The notes under the pieces were generated by a model. It worked only from the letters and a program-made list of their open reading frames with translations, was not told the DNA's origin and searched no databases. Below, in pieces: positions 21,501-34,391 of a stretch of 64,000 bases of DNA. Source of the stretch: Chlorella sorokiniana (lineage: Eukaryota; Chlorophyta; Trebouxiophyceae; Chlorellales; Chlorellaceae). Numbering within the stretch: the first letter of the stretch is position 1; each line of letters begins with the position of its first letter. A program made the translations under genes and the position numbers. The stretch is from assembly GCA_025917655.1 (NCBI GenBank), contig CP084613.1:3722001-3786000 (forward strand), in the 5' to 3' direction.

Positions 21501-21869
21501 TGCCGCCGCAGCCACCTCGCCAGCCCAGCCAAACCCTTGCTCAAGCCCTTGCTGACACCAAACTTGTGGAGACACGCAGTGCTCCTTCCATTTGCTCCTG
21601 TGCACACCTGCTTGTGTTTTCCCAACAGCAGCTTCACACTCTGTACTCTCTAAGCAACTGCTGATGCCCACATGTGATTTGATTGGCAGGGTGAATCACC
21701 CAAAGCAACTCCTGCCGGAATAAAGCATGCAGTCACATGTCTGTAGGAATGCTGACAATCAACACACGCCGCAGCCGGGCCGGTCACAGCACAGCAGCCG
21801 CTGCCTCGCTCAGCTCTGCCGCGCCCATCACCGCGCCCGGCTCCCCGCCTCCAGCCGCCCAGCCTCATC
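21501..21869. other. Convergent 3' region between the K+ channel and the alkyltransferase
   Basis: About 370 bases hold both 3' UTRs. No extra gene is seen. Confidence 0.4.
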
Positions 21870-22436
21870 AAAGTGCACCCCCTCCTGCGCCAACAGACCT
21901 CGCTTCTTCTTCACGTTGGCGCAGGCGGCGCCCAGCTGCCGCTGAAGCCCCCAGCTCCAGCGAGGCGGCAATCACGCGGTGGCACGGCACGGTAGGGGCA
22001 TAGGGGTTGCGCCGCAGAGCCTGCAGGCCAGCATGCACGGCGAGGGTTGTGCCCGCATGCAAGCAGTCCCGGGAAGGAGGCGGCGCGTGCAGCCGGGCCA
22101 TGCCGTGGGGTGTGGGGAGCAGCCGGCAGCGAGTTTCAACAGCAGCCTGGAGGCCCACCTGGCCGCAGGCGCGTGGCGCGCTGCCCAGAACCTCTGCCAT
22201 GGCTCCATACGTGGTCACGCGCCCGCCGGGATGCACTTGCACACGGCGTACAGCCGCGACTCAAAGGCGGTGGGCGGGCGGTTGGGCTTGCCACTGCCGG
22301 TGCCAATGGTGTTAGACGTTGGTGCGGCGCGGGCCGCCGGGCGCCGAGTGGCCTTTGGCTTGTCAACCTCCTCGCCCGCTGCCTTGACGGTAGAAAATAT
22401 TGCCGAGGCCCGTGGCCTGGTTCGAGTGCGGGCCAT
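21870..22436 (-). CDS. O6-alkylguanine-DNA alkyltransferase (MGMT/Ogt type)
   Basis: Repairs O6-alkylguanine by moving the alkyl group to its own cysteine. The minus-strand ATG at 22436 starts MARTRTRPRASAIFSTVKAA, a basic, Pro/Ala-rich leader of about 50 residues. The fold then reads FESRLYAVCKCIPAG, RVTTYGAMAEVLGSAPRACG and, after an intron whose 3' end is near 22010, RRNPYAPTVPCHRV. The acceptor motif PCHRV lies at 21973-21987; because Cys is present it should be a true alkyltransferase and not an ATL protein, which has Trp there. Two one-base slips interrupt the frame: before RVTTYG (C run 22222-22224) and after SLELG (C run 21948-21952). With the second restored, the end reads KKKRGLLAQEGVHFDEAGRL, as expected for the family. 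No N-terminal ribonuclease-like domain is seen, so it is a short form. Confidence 0.85.
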
Positions 22437-22483
22437 CTTGCTGCTGCACCGACTGTAGGTGGTGCCGCCGGATGTCAGCAAAC
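22437..22483. other. 47-base spacer between two same-strand genes
   Basis: Only 47 bases separate the stop of the upstream COA3-like gene (22484) from the ATG of the alkyltransferase (22436). It must hold the 3' end of one transcript and the 5' end of the next, unless the two are co-transcribed. Confidence 0.6.
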
Positions 22484-22957
22484 CTACTGTGCCTGTGGCT
22501 GCTGCTGCTTGGCTGCTTCACGCTGCTGGCGTCTGCACATCGGGCCAGCAGAGCATGACATGACAGCAATGTGTTTTGGAAGCAGGGAGCACTCGACAAC
22601 AACCATTGCAGCCCCTGCCACCAGAGCTTACCGATCTTCCTCAGCGATTTCCCGTTCAAGCTCACGCTCCAGATCGTCGCTACTGACGTTGCTGCACAGC
22701 AACAGGGCAAGGCCAGCACAGTTCGAGCCCACCATACCCAAGCGGCAGGGGCGGCGGCATGCAAGCTCAGACTTGGGAGGGCAAGAAGAGCACAAGCAAC
22801 TCCGGATTGTTCCGAAACCGTCAGAAAGCCAATGCACACATCCACAAGCTGACCTGAGCGTCTTCCAGTAAGTGCCGCCGACAAACAGGGCAAGAGCACC
22901 TGCAACGAGGAGATTGCCTGTTGTTCCAAACCGTGTCGTGCTTGCCGGGCTCACCAT
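22484..22957 (-). CDS. Small one-helix protein resembling cytochrome c oxidase assembly factor COA3
   Basis: COA3 (CCDC56) is a small mitochondrial inner-membrane protein that supports COX1 synthesis and assembly. The minus-strand ATG at 22957 gives STTRFGTTGNLLVAGALALF then VGGTYWKTL. After an intron (about 22681-22853) the frame continues SSDDLERELEREIAEEDR. A second intron ends near 22530, and the last exon reads RQQREAAKQQQPQAQ to the stop at 22484. The total is about 67 residues: short N-terminus, one membrane helix, then an acidic DDLERELE segment. This matches COA3-like proteins in size and plan (a basic residue near the helix, then a helix and a DDL/DDF motif). There is no presequence, as in COA3. 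The family call rests on recall of a short motif. Confidence 0.55.
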
Positions 22958-23131
22958 GGCGAGCGGCAATGCCAGGCCATCCAGGGTTCGCTCGGCTTGT
23001 GAGTTTCCTGCTGCGTGCTGCGTTCCAGCTCACCCTTCGCGCATTTGTCGTGCATTTCACGCCATGAGGACATTTCTTGGGGTACTGGTGGCAACGCTGG
23101 TTGAGGAAAGGAGCAAATATCGGTTCACACC
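22958..23131. promoter_or_regulatory. Compact bidirectional promoter region
   Basis: 174 bases separate the ATG of the COA3-like gene (-) from the ATG of the plastid reductase-like gene (+). Both promoters and 5' UTRs must fit here. No clear box is seen. Confidence 0.35.
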
Positions 23132-24955
23132 ATGCAAGCGGCTGCCAGCGTACGCTTCTCTTGCGTTCCTGCCACTCGCGGCCCATTTGCGGCTTTTTCC
23201 AGCTCACAAAGATTGACAGGCGTCAGCCACACAGCTATCGAGCATCGCGCCGCAGCCTGCAGTGCGTTCCGCCGCAACAAGCCTACCACTGTCGCGTGCG
23301 CTCAAGGGGCGTCTCCATTTGCAGCTGCTGCGGGGCCTGACACCATGGTGAAGCAGGTATGATTGTCATGGTGATGGGTGAATGTATTGGGATGCAAGTC
23401 AGTCGAGATTCACCTTGCCTTCAGCCGTGGCTGGTCAGACGGATTCCCTCCCACCCTCCCCTGTCTTGGCCCCAGCGCAGCCCTTCACCATTGTTGGCGG
23501 CGGCCGCGTTGGCCAGGCTTTTGCGGACATGGGCGGCGGAGCGGACGTTGTGGTGCGGCGGGGCGAGCCTGTGAGCGGGCCGGAGGGGCCCATCATCGTA
23601 TGCACCCGCAACGACGACCTGCAGGCCGTGGTGGATGCCACGCCGTCTGAGCGGCGCCAAGGCAAGCAGCGGCGCTGCCCGACTGTGTGCTGTGCCGCCA
23701 TCGGCGGCCACGAACCTGTGGCCCCGATCTTGCCATGGCTGCATGCTGTGAACGCCTGGCGGCTCCACTCCCACACAGATGTATGCACGCACAGACTCTC
23801 ACATGCACACCACCTCTGTCTGCTGCTCGCAGATTTGGTTTTCATTCAGAACGGCATGCTGCAGCCCTGGTTGGATGAGCGGGGTCTGGGAGAGGCCACC
23901 CAGGTGGGTCCTCACAGCACGCTGGCTCCAACCAACTGCAAGCACTGCCCCTCCCTCGTGATCCCGCAACCCAACACCTCGATTCCCGTCGCTTCACGCC
24001 CTATCAGGTGCTGGTGTACTTCGCTGTGGCCAAAAAGGGCGACCCCCAACCGATGGCAAGACCGACGTGAACCCCGAAGGCCTAACTGCCGCCTATGGGC
24101 CGCATGCTGAGGCAGTGGCGGCGCGGTTGCACGCAGCAGGGCTTAGCTGCAAGGCAGGTGGCAGCCAGGGGTGGGAGCGGGACGCCCTGCCCTCATGCAC
24201 GCTGCCTTTTCCGTAGCGGTCGGCTGGTTTTCAGGGCGCCGGCTTGTTCTGTCTGTTTGCTGCCCTCAACCCTGCCTGTAGCCGATGTGCAGGTGCTGGG
24301 CAAGGAGGAGTTCACCAAGAGCATGCTGGAGAAGCTCATCTGGATCTGCGCCTTCATGCTTGTGGGGCGCGCCACGGCGGGTGCAGCGTGGGCGAGGTGG
24401 AGGCCCAGGTGGGCGTTTGGGGCCCAGAGTGGTTGTGGGCAACAGGATGCCAAAGACAAACAGGCACCTGCTGGCACAGGCTCCTCAAGTGCAGACTGTT
24501 TCAATAATGGCTGCTTGCGGCTGTTGTACCTCGTCGCAGCACAGGGAGGACGTGGGGCAGCTGATTGATGAGCTGGCGGCAGCTGGGTCGGCGGCGCTTG
24601 GGGTGTCCCTGGACAGCGGCGTGCAAGAGCGGCTGTGTGCCTATGCGCGTTCAGGTGTGTGGAGGACAGCGTCTGTTGTCGTGGATACAGTGAAAGGAGT
24701 TGGGGGCTGGGTTGGATAATTCGGCGGCAGGGGGCGAGAAGGAAGGAAGGGGAGGGGGAAGTGGGGTTGTGCGTTTGACTGTGACTCTGTCCCCTGTGCT
24801 GCTGGTCTGCAGTGGCCCACTTCCCCACCGCCGTCAAGGAGTTCTCCTGGCGCAACGGCTGGTTTTATGGCCTGAGCACAGCGGCAGCAGCAGACGGGCG
24901 GCCAGACCCGTGCCCAGTTCACACCGCGTGGCTCGCGCAAGTGGGCGCGATTTGA
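23132..24955 (+). CDS. Plastid-targeted ketopantoate-reductase-like (ApbA/PanE-fold) protein
   Basis: The ATG at 23132 starts a transit-like leader (MQAAASVRFSCVPATRGPFA) running into FAAAAGPDTMVKQ. The next exon opens with a dinucleotide-binding motif, FTIVGGGRVGQAFADMG (about 23489), followed by PIIVCTRNDDLQAVVDATP. Later exons read DLVFIQNGMLQPWLDERGLG (23834), GKTDVNPEGLTAAYGPHAEA (about 24056), EEFTKSMLEKLIWICAFMLV (about 24307), EDVGQLIDELAAAGSAALG, and finally VAHFPTAVKEFSWRNGWFYG, ending LAQVGAI at 24955. The plan (Rossmann N-domain and all-helical C-domain) fits the ketopantoate reductase fold. I recall a similar single-copy protein in plants and cyanobacteria whose reaction is unknown, so pantothenate synthesis should not be assumed. 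Confidence 0.75.
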
Positions 24956-25122
24956 TCCTGGTGCGGTGGCGCAGCAGCCAGAAGCTAAGATGTGCCTCAC
25001 CAAACTGTGTAGCTTTTGCAAGCGTCACAGTGCACAGGACAGCAGGTCATGTCTGGAGTCAGCTGCTCAAACTGATGCAGAGGAAGCACGGTTCCTTACT
25101 AAATCATGTGTGTCATGGCAAC

Positions 25123-25942
25123 TCAAGTCCTGGCTCGTTTGGCTTGCCTTCCGCCGCTGCCAGATGCCCTGGCCTTGCCCTGCTTGCTCTGGCCTGCCTT
25201 CGGTCCTGCCTTGTCGGCCGTCTTGCGCTTGGCAGCCTGCCCCTTGCTCATTTGCTGCTGGCGGCTGCCACTCTGCCCTCCTGGCTGGTCATCAACTTCC
25301 TTTGTAGAGTTGCGAGTACGCCTCGCAGCCCCGGTGGGTGTCTTTGGCGAGCCTGGCTGCTTGGATGCCCCTCTCTTGTCCTGCACGCCGCCGCTGCCCT
25401 TGGCTCGGGCGGTGCCGCTGCGAGCTTTGGCGCTCCTGGACTTCTGCAGCTCCTCACTGTCCTGCTCGTTCTCCTCGCCCACCTTCTCCAGCGTTGATGG
25501 TTTGTGAACCACCTACCGTGGAAAGGAGCAGCAGGAGGATGACGGCAGCAAGCATCCAGCTGCCTTTGCCTCCATGCGCTCAGCAAGGTGTGTCTGCCAG
25601 CAACTAGCTTACCTCCTTGTCAGGCTGCCCCTTGCGCTTGCGAGTGAATACCACACGAGGCTGGTCAGTTATTTCCTTCACAGGCCTGCAGTGCCATGGA
25701 GCTGGTCAGGGAAGCTGAGTAGAAACCGCACCGCAGGGCGTCAAGGGCTGCCGCCGTCGATGCAAGTATCATAGACTTGTAACACCAGCGTCTGTGCCGC
25801 TTTTTGCTTTGCTGGGCCTTCCAAGGTTTGGCTGACAACGATGGGTGCAGCCCTGTCTCACACCGCCGCGGTAGGCTGTGCGCACGGTGGAGCCCTCAGT
25901 GATGCCCTTCTCCTGCAGCGCTTGCCACTCCCGTTTGGACAT
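25123..25942 (-). CDS. Small basic protein with a tudor-like (DUF2945/Hva1-type) segment
   Basis: Exons on the minus strand: from ATG 25942, MSKREWQALQEKGITEGSTV then RTAYRGG (donor near 25857); a middle part not resolved by eye; PVKEITDQPRVVFTRKRKGQ (about 25685-25615, donor GTAAG); then VVHKPSTLEKVGEENEQDSE from about 25511, running into a Lys/Arg/Ser/Gly-rich tail that stops at 25123. The order 'T-A-Y-R-G-G ... P-x-V-V-F-T ... H-K-P-S-T-L-E-K-V' recalls the Hva1 tudor-like domain (DUF2945), which is short and beta-rich. The very basic tail (KRKTADKAGPKAGQSKQGKA) suggests nucleic acid or chromatin contact, but nothing shows a partner. It is convergent with the gene ending at 24955. Confidence 0.5.
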
Positions 25943-26583
25943 GTTGAATGGATTGGCAGGTGTCACTGCGTTGTGGTGCCCTTGTACCTCCCCCGAGTTC
26001 GTTTCGTTTGTTCGAGCACACAGAATTAGTGCTTTAACGTGTCAGTTCATGTGGTGCTGTAGTTCACTCGTTGAATGGTCTTTGTGGGACTGCTTAACGC
26101 CACAAGGGCAGTGACTGTCATCGGGCGCACAAGTGCTGCCGCCACCAGCTCAAGTTGCATCACCTCCACGCCCTGCGGCATGCCTACAGCGCGGGGGGAG
26201 AACCTGCAATGGTCATACTTGTTGAAAGCATGCACAATCGAGCGAGTTAGGGACGGGCCGAAACCTGAAAAATCCGGCACTGAGCCTAAGCAGTACGCGT
26301 CGTTACTGGCCAATTCTATGCCGGCAAAGCCGCCTACTCGATGGGAGAAGGTGCCGTTTGCAGCTTTGCTCTGATTGTAATCCGTCTGTCCTCCGTCCCG
26401 TCTCATACCCGCTTGTTAAAATTCCCGTCTGCGTCCTTTCGGTTGTATGTCGGTTCAGCTGCGTGTCAACAGTTTCACACCATCGGCAGAAGGGATCTGG
26501 GCTCCGACAATAACGTCTGGAGCAGGCACGCTCCTCTGATGGCGCTTGCCGCCACGCAGCCTTAGGGCATCACACGTCTGCCC
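25943..26583. other. Intergenic region between divergent genes
   Basis: 641 bases, lower in GC than the surroundings. A minus-strand ORF of about 120 codons (26047-26406) has no recognisable features. I see no gene. Confidence 0.35.
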
Positions 26584-28646
26584 ATGTTCATGTCGCCACA
26601 AACATTGCCTGCAACATGTATTGCTGGCGCAGGCTCAAGACATGGAGTCAATGGAAGTTCTGCGCGATACCGTCAGCAATGCTTCAAGCGACGAACCATG
26701 CATGCTGCTGCAATGCGCCAGCGTCAGCCGCCTCCGCCGTCCGCGCTGGAGTGGTTCTTGAGCCTGTTCACGCAGCAGCAGCAGCAGCAGCAGCCGGCTT
26801 CTTCTGAAGAGCAAGGTTCTGTGATACTGCAATCGGCACCGCCCCTCCAGCCTCCTGTGGTGGGCAACCAGCATCGCCAGTCGACGCAGCAACATGTTCC
26901 ACCACACACCAGCCTGCCAGCCGCCACTTGGAGCTCAGCAGGTCCAATGAAAGCCAGTGCCAGCCAGTTGCTGGCAGGTGTACCCTTAGAGCAGATGCTT
27001 CAGCGCAATGCTGCACAGCGGCAGCTGCAGCGGCAGCAGCAACAGCTCAACGGCGGCAGCGACGATGGGTGGTGGGATGCAGCTGGTGAAGCGACGCCAA
27101 CCGGTGCCGGTGGCACGGCTGGCCTGCCATCGGCGCAGCTGCTTGCTCCTCCCGCTTCAGCCAACGGCGCGAGCGCTGGCAACAATGCGAGCGGGAGCAG
27201 CTTGGACGGGAGCGACGGCAGCCAGCAGGCGGGGCTCTCCGCTGTGGACAGCCCAGAGGCCGCCATGGCGCTGGCTGCGTACGAAGACGCCATCGCCCAC
27301 CGCCGCACCGTGCCAGTCGTGTTCAAGCTACGGCACCGTGCTGAGCCTGGGCAGCGGGTGAAGGTGGTGGGCGGCCACGCCAGCTTGGGCCGCTGGGCGC
27401 TGGGGAGGCGCCGGAGCTGCAGCGCTGCGCGGGCGACGTATGGCAGGCAGCCGTGAAGCTGCCGGCAGGTGTGCATGCGCAGCCGGCAAAGAAACCATTG
27501 CCAAGGCAGCGTGTCCTGCGCCGCTGCTTTCCTGGTTGACACGCAGGCATGCTGCTTCTGCCCCTCTTTGAGTAATTGCCTCCTTTGCTTGCCCCCAGCC
27601 AAACCCTGCCCCCCTGGTCTCCCACTCTTGACTCACCCCCTCACCCCCACCCCACTCACTGCTGTGCCTGCCAGGCTCCCTCACCGACTACAAGTATGCG
27701 CTGCTTGACGCCACTGGCAACGTGCTGGCGCTGCAGGCGGGGAACAGCGGGGTGCTGGCTGTGCGCATGGCCGACCAGAGGGTGGAGGTGCAAGACTCGT
27801 GGTGAGCGCTTGCAGCTGATGGGGAAGGGGAGGGCAAGGAGAGTCGGGGGAACAGCGGGAGGAGGGTGGGTGGGGGGGGGGGCGAGCATGGGACGGCAGA
27901 GCTGCATGGGCAGGGTGGCTCCGCCAAGGTGTGCGGCTGGGCTGCTGAAAGTTGTGCTGGCCTCCTGCACGGCTGCAGGGCCGGCGACGCGGGCGGCGTG
28001 GTGGCGGAGGGCGAAACGGGGCTGGCGTGGCGCGCCAGCCGCGAGACACGCCTCATGGCCTGGGCAGCAGACCTGTTCCAGCAGCTGGCCAGCCTGCGGC
28101 AGGACCTGCGAGAGGCGCGCCTGGAGGTGGTGGGCGCCAAGGAGGTGAGTCGAACCGCGTGGGGCCGGCCGGCAGCGGCTGCCAAAGCCCCTGCTTGTTG
28201 GGTTGCCAACCTGGCCGCTCTGCAGCCGCGCTCGTTGAACCAGCAGCGGCATATGCCTGGGAGAACCGCTGGAGGGGGTAAGAGCAGGCTGGCAGCGCCT
28301 CATTGTTGCGGCCCGGCTGCCCGCCTGGCCGCAGGAGGCGGTTGAGGCGCGGCAGGAGGCGCTGGCCTACCAAGCTCAGCTGGCCAAGAAGCAGGTGCAG
28401 CTGGCTGAGGTGGAGACTGCGTACGCGCTGGACAAGGCGCGTCTCGTGCAGGCGGAGGCGCTCAACGCGCTGCTCAAGGGGCAGCTGGCGGAGACCACGG
28501 CGTCGCTCAAGGAAGCGATCGACACCGCCGCCGAGCTGCTGGCTGAGCGGGAGGAGGAGTGGGATGATGAGGAGGAGGAGGACGATGAAGAGCAGGAGGA
28601 GGAGGTGGTGGAGGAGGCTGAGGAGCACGAGGAGGAGGAGGACTAG
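26584..28646 (+). CDS. Starch-binding (CBM20-like) protein with C-terminal coiled coil and acidic tail
   Basis: The ATG at 26584 opens a basic leader with Cys, Ser and Arg (MFMSPQTLPATCIAGAGSRH), suitable as a transit peptide. A long Gln/Ala/Ser-rich linker with a CAG-coded Gln run follows. Near 27318 comes VPVVFKLRHRAEPGQRVKVV with GGHASLGRW, the opening strands of a CBM20 starch-binding domain. It continues (one base missing in the G run 27402-27405) as APELQRCAGDVWQAAVKLPA. The next exons read DYKYALLDATGNVLALQAGN (about 27687) and GLAWRASRETRLMAWAADLF. From about 28050 the sequence is heptad-like coiled coil (QQLASLRQDLREARLEVVGA, AKKQVQLAEVETAYALDKAR), ending in about 30 Glu/Asp residues. 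CBM20 plus coiled coil recalls pyrenoid starch proteins such as SAGA1 of Chlamydomonas. I see no clear Rubisco-binding motif. Confidence 0.7.
26774..26797. repeat. (CAG)n run coding for Gln
   Basis: A short uninterrupted CAG tract in the linker of the starch-binding protein, coding for seven or so Gln. Confidence 0.8.
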
Positions 28647-29182
28647 GGTGACTCTCCCAGCTGCCCTGGGCAGATGATGGACAGCCGCCGCCAGGTAGCG
28701 CAGTTGCCACTTTTGACGTCCACGCGATGCCGCCAGCTTTTGTTGTTACCGACGAGGCCCCAGCTCTTTCTTTTTGGGTGATTGATGAGAACCGCAATGT
28801 ACTGTTTTCTGCACACTTGCTTGAGATGAGAGACTTGCGATGTACCACCCTGTACTGCGCTGCATGGCTGCTGTTTGGATTGTGTTGATCAGATTTTTTC
28901 AGCTGATGCCCCAGATTGTTGTTTGATTACTGTTATCCTTCTGCCTTCCATTACCTATGCCTTCCGATCCTGCCCAGCATGAGCCCAGCAAGATTCTTGA
29001 CCACTGCATTTGATGATTTTGATGATAGAAAGATGAAAGCCCGACAGCGCAAAGAAAAGAGCAGCAAGTGCACGAACGCAGCAGCAGATGCAGCAGCAGC
29101 AACCAAGGCAAGGGTTGTTTTTGGGCAGGGTCGTTCCCGCACCAGCGCGCCTCGCTGGGCGGCGGCGCGCCGCGCCAGCGGC
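28647..29182. other. Convergent 3' region
   Basis: 536 bases between the stops of the starch-binding protein (+) and release factor 1 (-). AT-richer than the coding parts; both 3' UTRs. No gene seen. Confidence 0.4.
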
Positions 29183-32399
<3,217 letters not shown>

Positions 32400-32804
32400 A
32401 ATGCACAATGCTACTGCCGCCAACGCCGCTGAAGTATGCTGCCGAAGGAATAGGTCAAGGTCGGCAAGTGTAGACAGGATTTTGCAGCTGCAATGACCCC
32501 AAATCAACGACTTCGAACGTTGAATTGTTTTGAGTGCGTCGTCAGGTGCTGCATTGTTCGTTGATAGGTGGTGGCGCCACATCGATGTTCCGCTGCCGGG
32601 CGCGGCAGGTGAAAGTTAGAGAAGGGGCAAGTGAGCTGCTTACATGTGTGGCTATCGTGATGTTGGATTGAGTGTAAGAGGTTGGACAGAAGCACCAACA
32701 GGGCTGGAGATTCAGAACAGAGGAGTGGAACACTGGTGACAACCGATGCTTGCATGGCTATGGTGGTACATTGGCGACTGCCGGTGCAGTTCAGGGGCAG
32801 CCCA
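32400..32804. other. Intergenic region between tandem minus genes
   Basis: 405 bases holding the 3' end of the rhodanese gene and the promoter of release factor 1. No other feature is seen. Confidence 0.4.
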
Positions 32805-33937
32805 TCACTTGCCGCCTAGCCAGCGCGGCAACAGAGCACGCAGCGTCGCCACTATAGGCGACTTGAAGGTCACAGCCTCGTAATCCTCTGCACAGTGAGA
32901 AGCGCGGCCCGCAACTGAACCACAGAAACGTCGATGACACGCTTGGCTCTGCACACCCGTTCCAGGTGGAAGTCGGTTGCTGGATGAGCTCACCTGGCTG
33001 CAGCGCCCAATCCTTGGCGTACACGTGCACGCGTTTGGTCTCCTGCTCCTGGCCGCTCTCAGCGCTTCGTGTCACCAGCGGCAAGTGCTTTTGCGACTGC
33101 GTCAGCAGAGGAACGTGGGTTGCGCGATTGCCACAGCCGCAGCCTGTTCTGACAGTCACAGCAGGGGCCATGGCCCTGCTGACATCAGCTGTCTGTCAGC
33201 TGAACACCGCTGGCCGAGCCTCCCGACTCACCCAGCGCACGATGCCGCCCTCAAGGTTCTTGGCTTCGAAGCCCTGCTGCGCCAGCTTGGCGGCGTGCGC
33301 GCTGCTGCGGTAGCCCACGGTGCAGTAGCACACCACCGTCTTCCTTTTGAACTCCTCCTTGCGCGCCTCAAACTCCTCTGCGGTGATGCTGCCGGGTATT
33401 TGGCTGACTTCTACCTGCAGCAAGGCAGTACATTTTATTGGGTTTGCAAGGATCACAATGCACCCAATACATGCCATCAGGGGTCGCCCGGTGCAGCATG
33501 GCATGATGGGCGCAGCAGCGGACAACGCCCTCGCCCACGCTCCATGACGGCGCACCTCCTCCCGCTGCCGCACGTCCACCACGACAAGTGTGTCTTTCAG
33601 CACCGGATCCTCCATTGCCCGCCGCAGCGCTGTGCAATTAGTGACTGGAACCTGTTCACGGAGAATCGAGACACAAGTACAAGTGGATGAAAGTGGCTGC
33701 CCTTGCAGGACCGGGAAGGCGACGCAGGGTGGCAGGCAAGCGTGACCCATCACCGCTTCGCCTCACCGACGGGAAGTGGCGGGCAATTTTCTTAGCCATC
33801 GCATGAACAGCGTTGCTTTTCTCATCATGAACCTGTGCTGACATGCCGCTCATGGCGCTGCTGAGGCTGCCACTCATGGCACGCCCGCTGGTGCTGCCAA
33901 GGGCAGGGCCGCTGCCGCCATCGGCGGTGGCGGCCAT
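32805..33937 (-). CDS. Rhodanese-like (sulfurtransferase-domain) protein
   Basis: Single rhodanese domain with the persulfide-accepting cysteine in VVCYCTVGYRSSAHAAKLAQ (about 33345-33285). On the minus strand the ATG at 33937 starts MAATADGGSGPALGSTSGRA, a Ser/Gly/Ala-rich end, then AVHAMAKKIARHFPSV. Exons follow: QVPVTNCTALRRAMEDPVLK with VVVDVRQREE (about 33655-33560), VSQIPGSITAEEFEARKEEF (about 33410-33350), the active-site segment, then GFEAKNLEGGIVRW. After this come VHVYAKDWALQPGE (about 33030-32990) and a last exon, YEAVTFKSPIVATLRALLP, ending WLGGK at 32805. The tail after the rhodanese fold is about 60 residues and has no known domain. A natural role cannot be read from sequence; cyanide or thiosulfate chemistry is only the family default. 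Confidence 0.85.
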
Positions 33938-34391
33938 GGCCACGGGTGTACTTCGCGAGCTGTGAGTTGCTGTTACCGATGCGTGCGACAGTGACTGAGT
34001 CCTCTTGTTACTCAAGACAATAGAGGCAGGCTGAAACGTGCGCTGCAGCTTGAGCTAGGGCAGAGGCCAAACCTCGCCGCTGTGTATTGACGACTGCGTG
34101 ATGCTATCAATGACGTGAGGAATACTTGCAGAAAGTCTTGTAAGCATGGCGTTTCTTTAATGAGATCGGTTCTCGCGGCAAATGCCACAGCCACGTCTGC
34201 GGAAGGACTGCGCCCTGCACGATGGTTATGAATTGTGCAGCCAATTGTTTGGACATTCCATTCCTCAATTGAATTGTATCGAGCGGAAGACCCTTGTATT
34301 GAGGGTCGGCTGCTGGCTAGTTTTCATACACTTGCGCATTGCTCCACATAGCCTTCATCAATCAGTTTTCATAGCTGGAAATAATTTTACT
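33938..34391. promoter_or_regulatory. Upstream region shared by rhodanese (-) and S1-domain (+) genes
   Basis: About 450 bases between divergent starts, AT-richer than the coding sequence. No motif is identified. Confidence 0.3.

Noticed and set aside
26047-26406. Minus-strand ORF of about 120 codons
   Set aside because: No recognisable features; it lies in a divergent upstream region and has no support beyond length.
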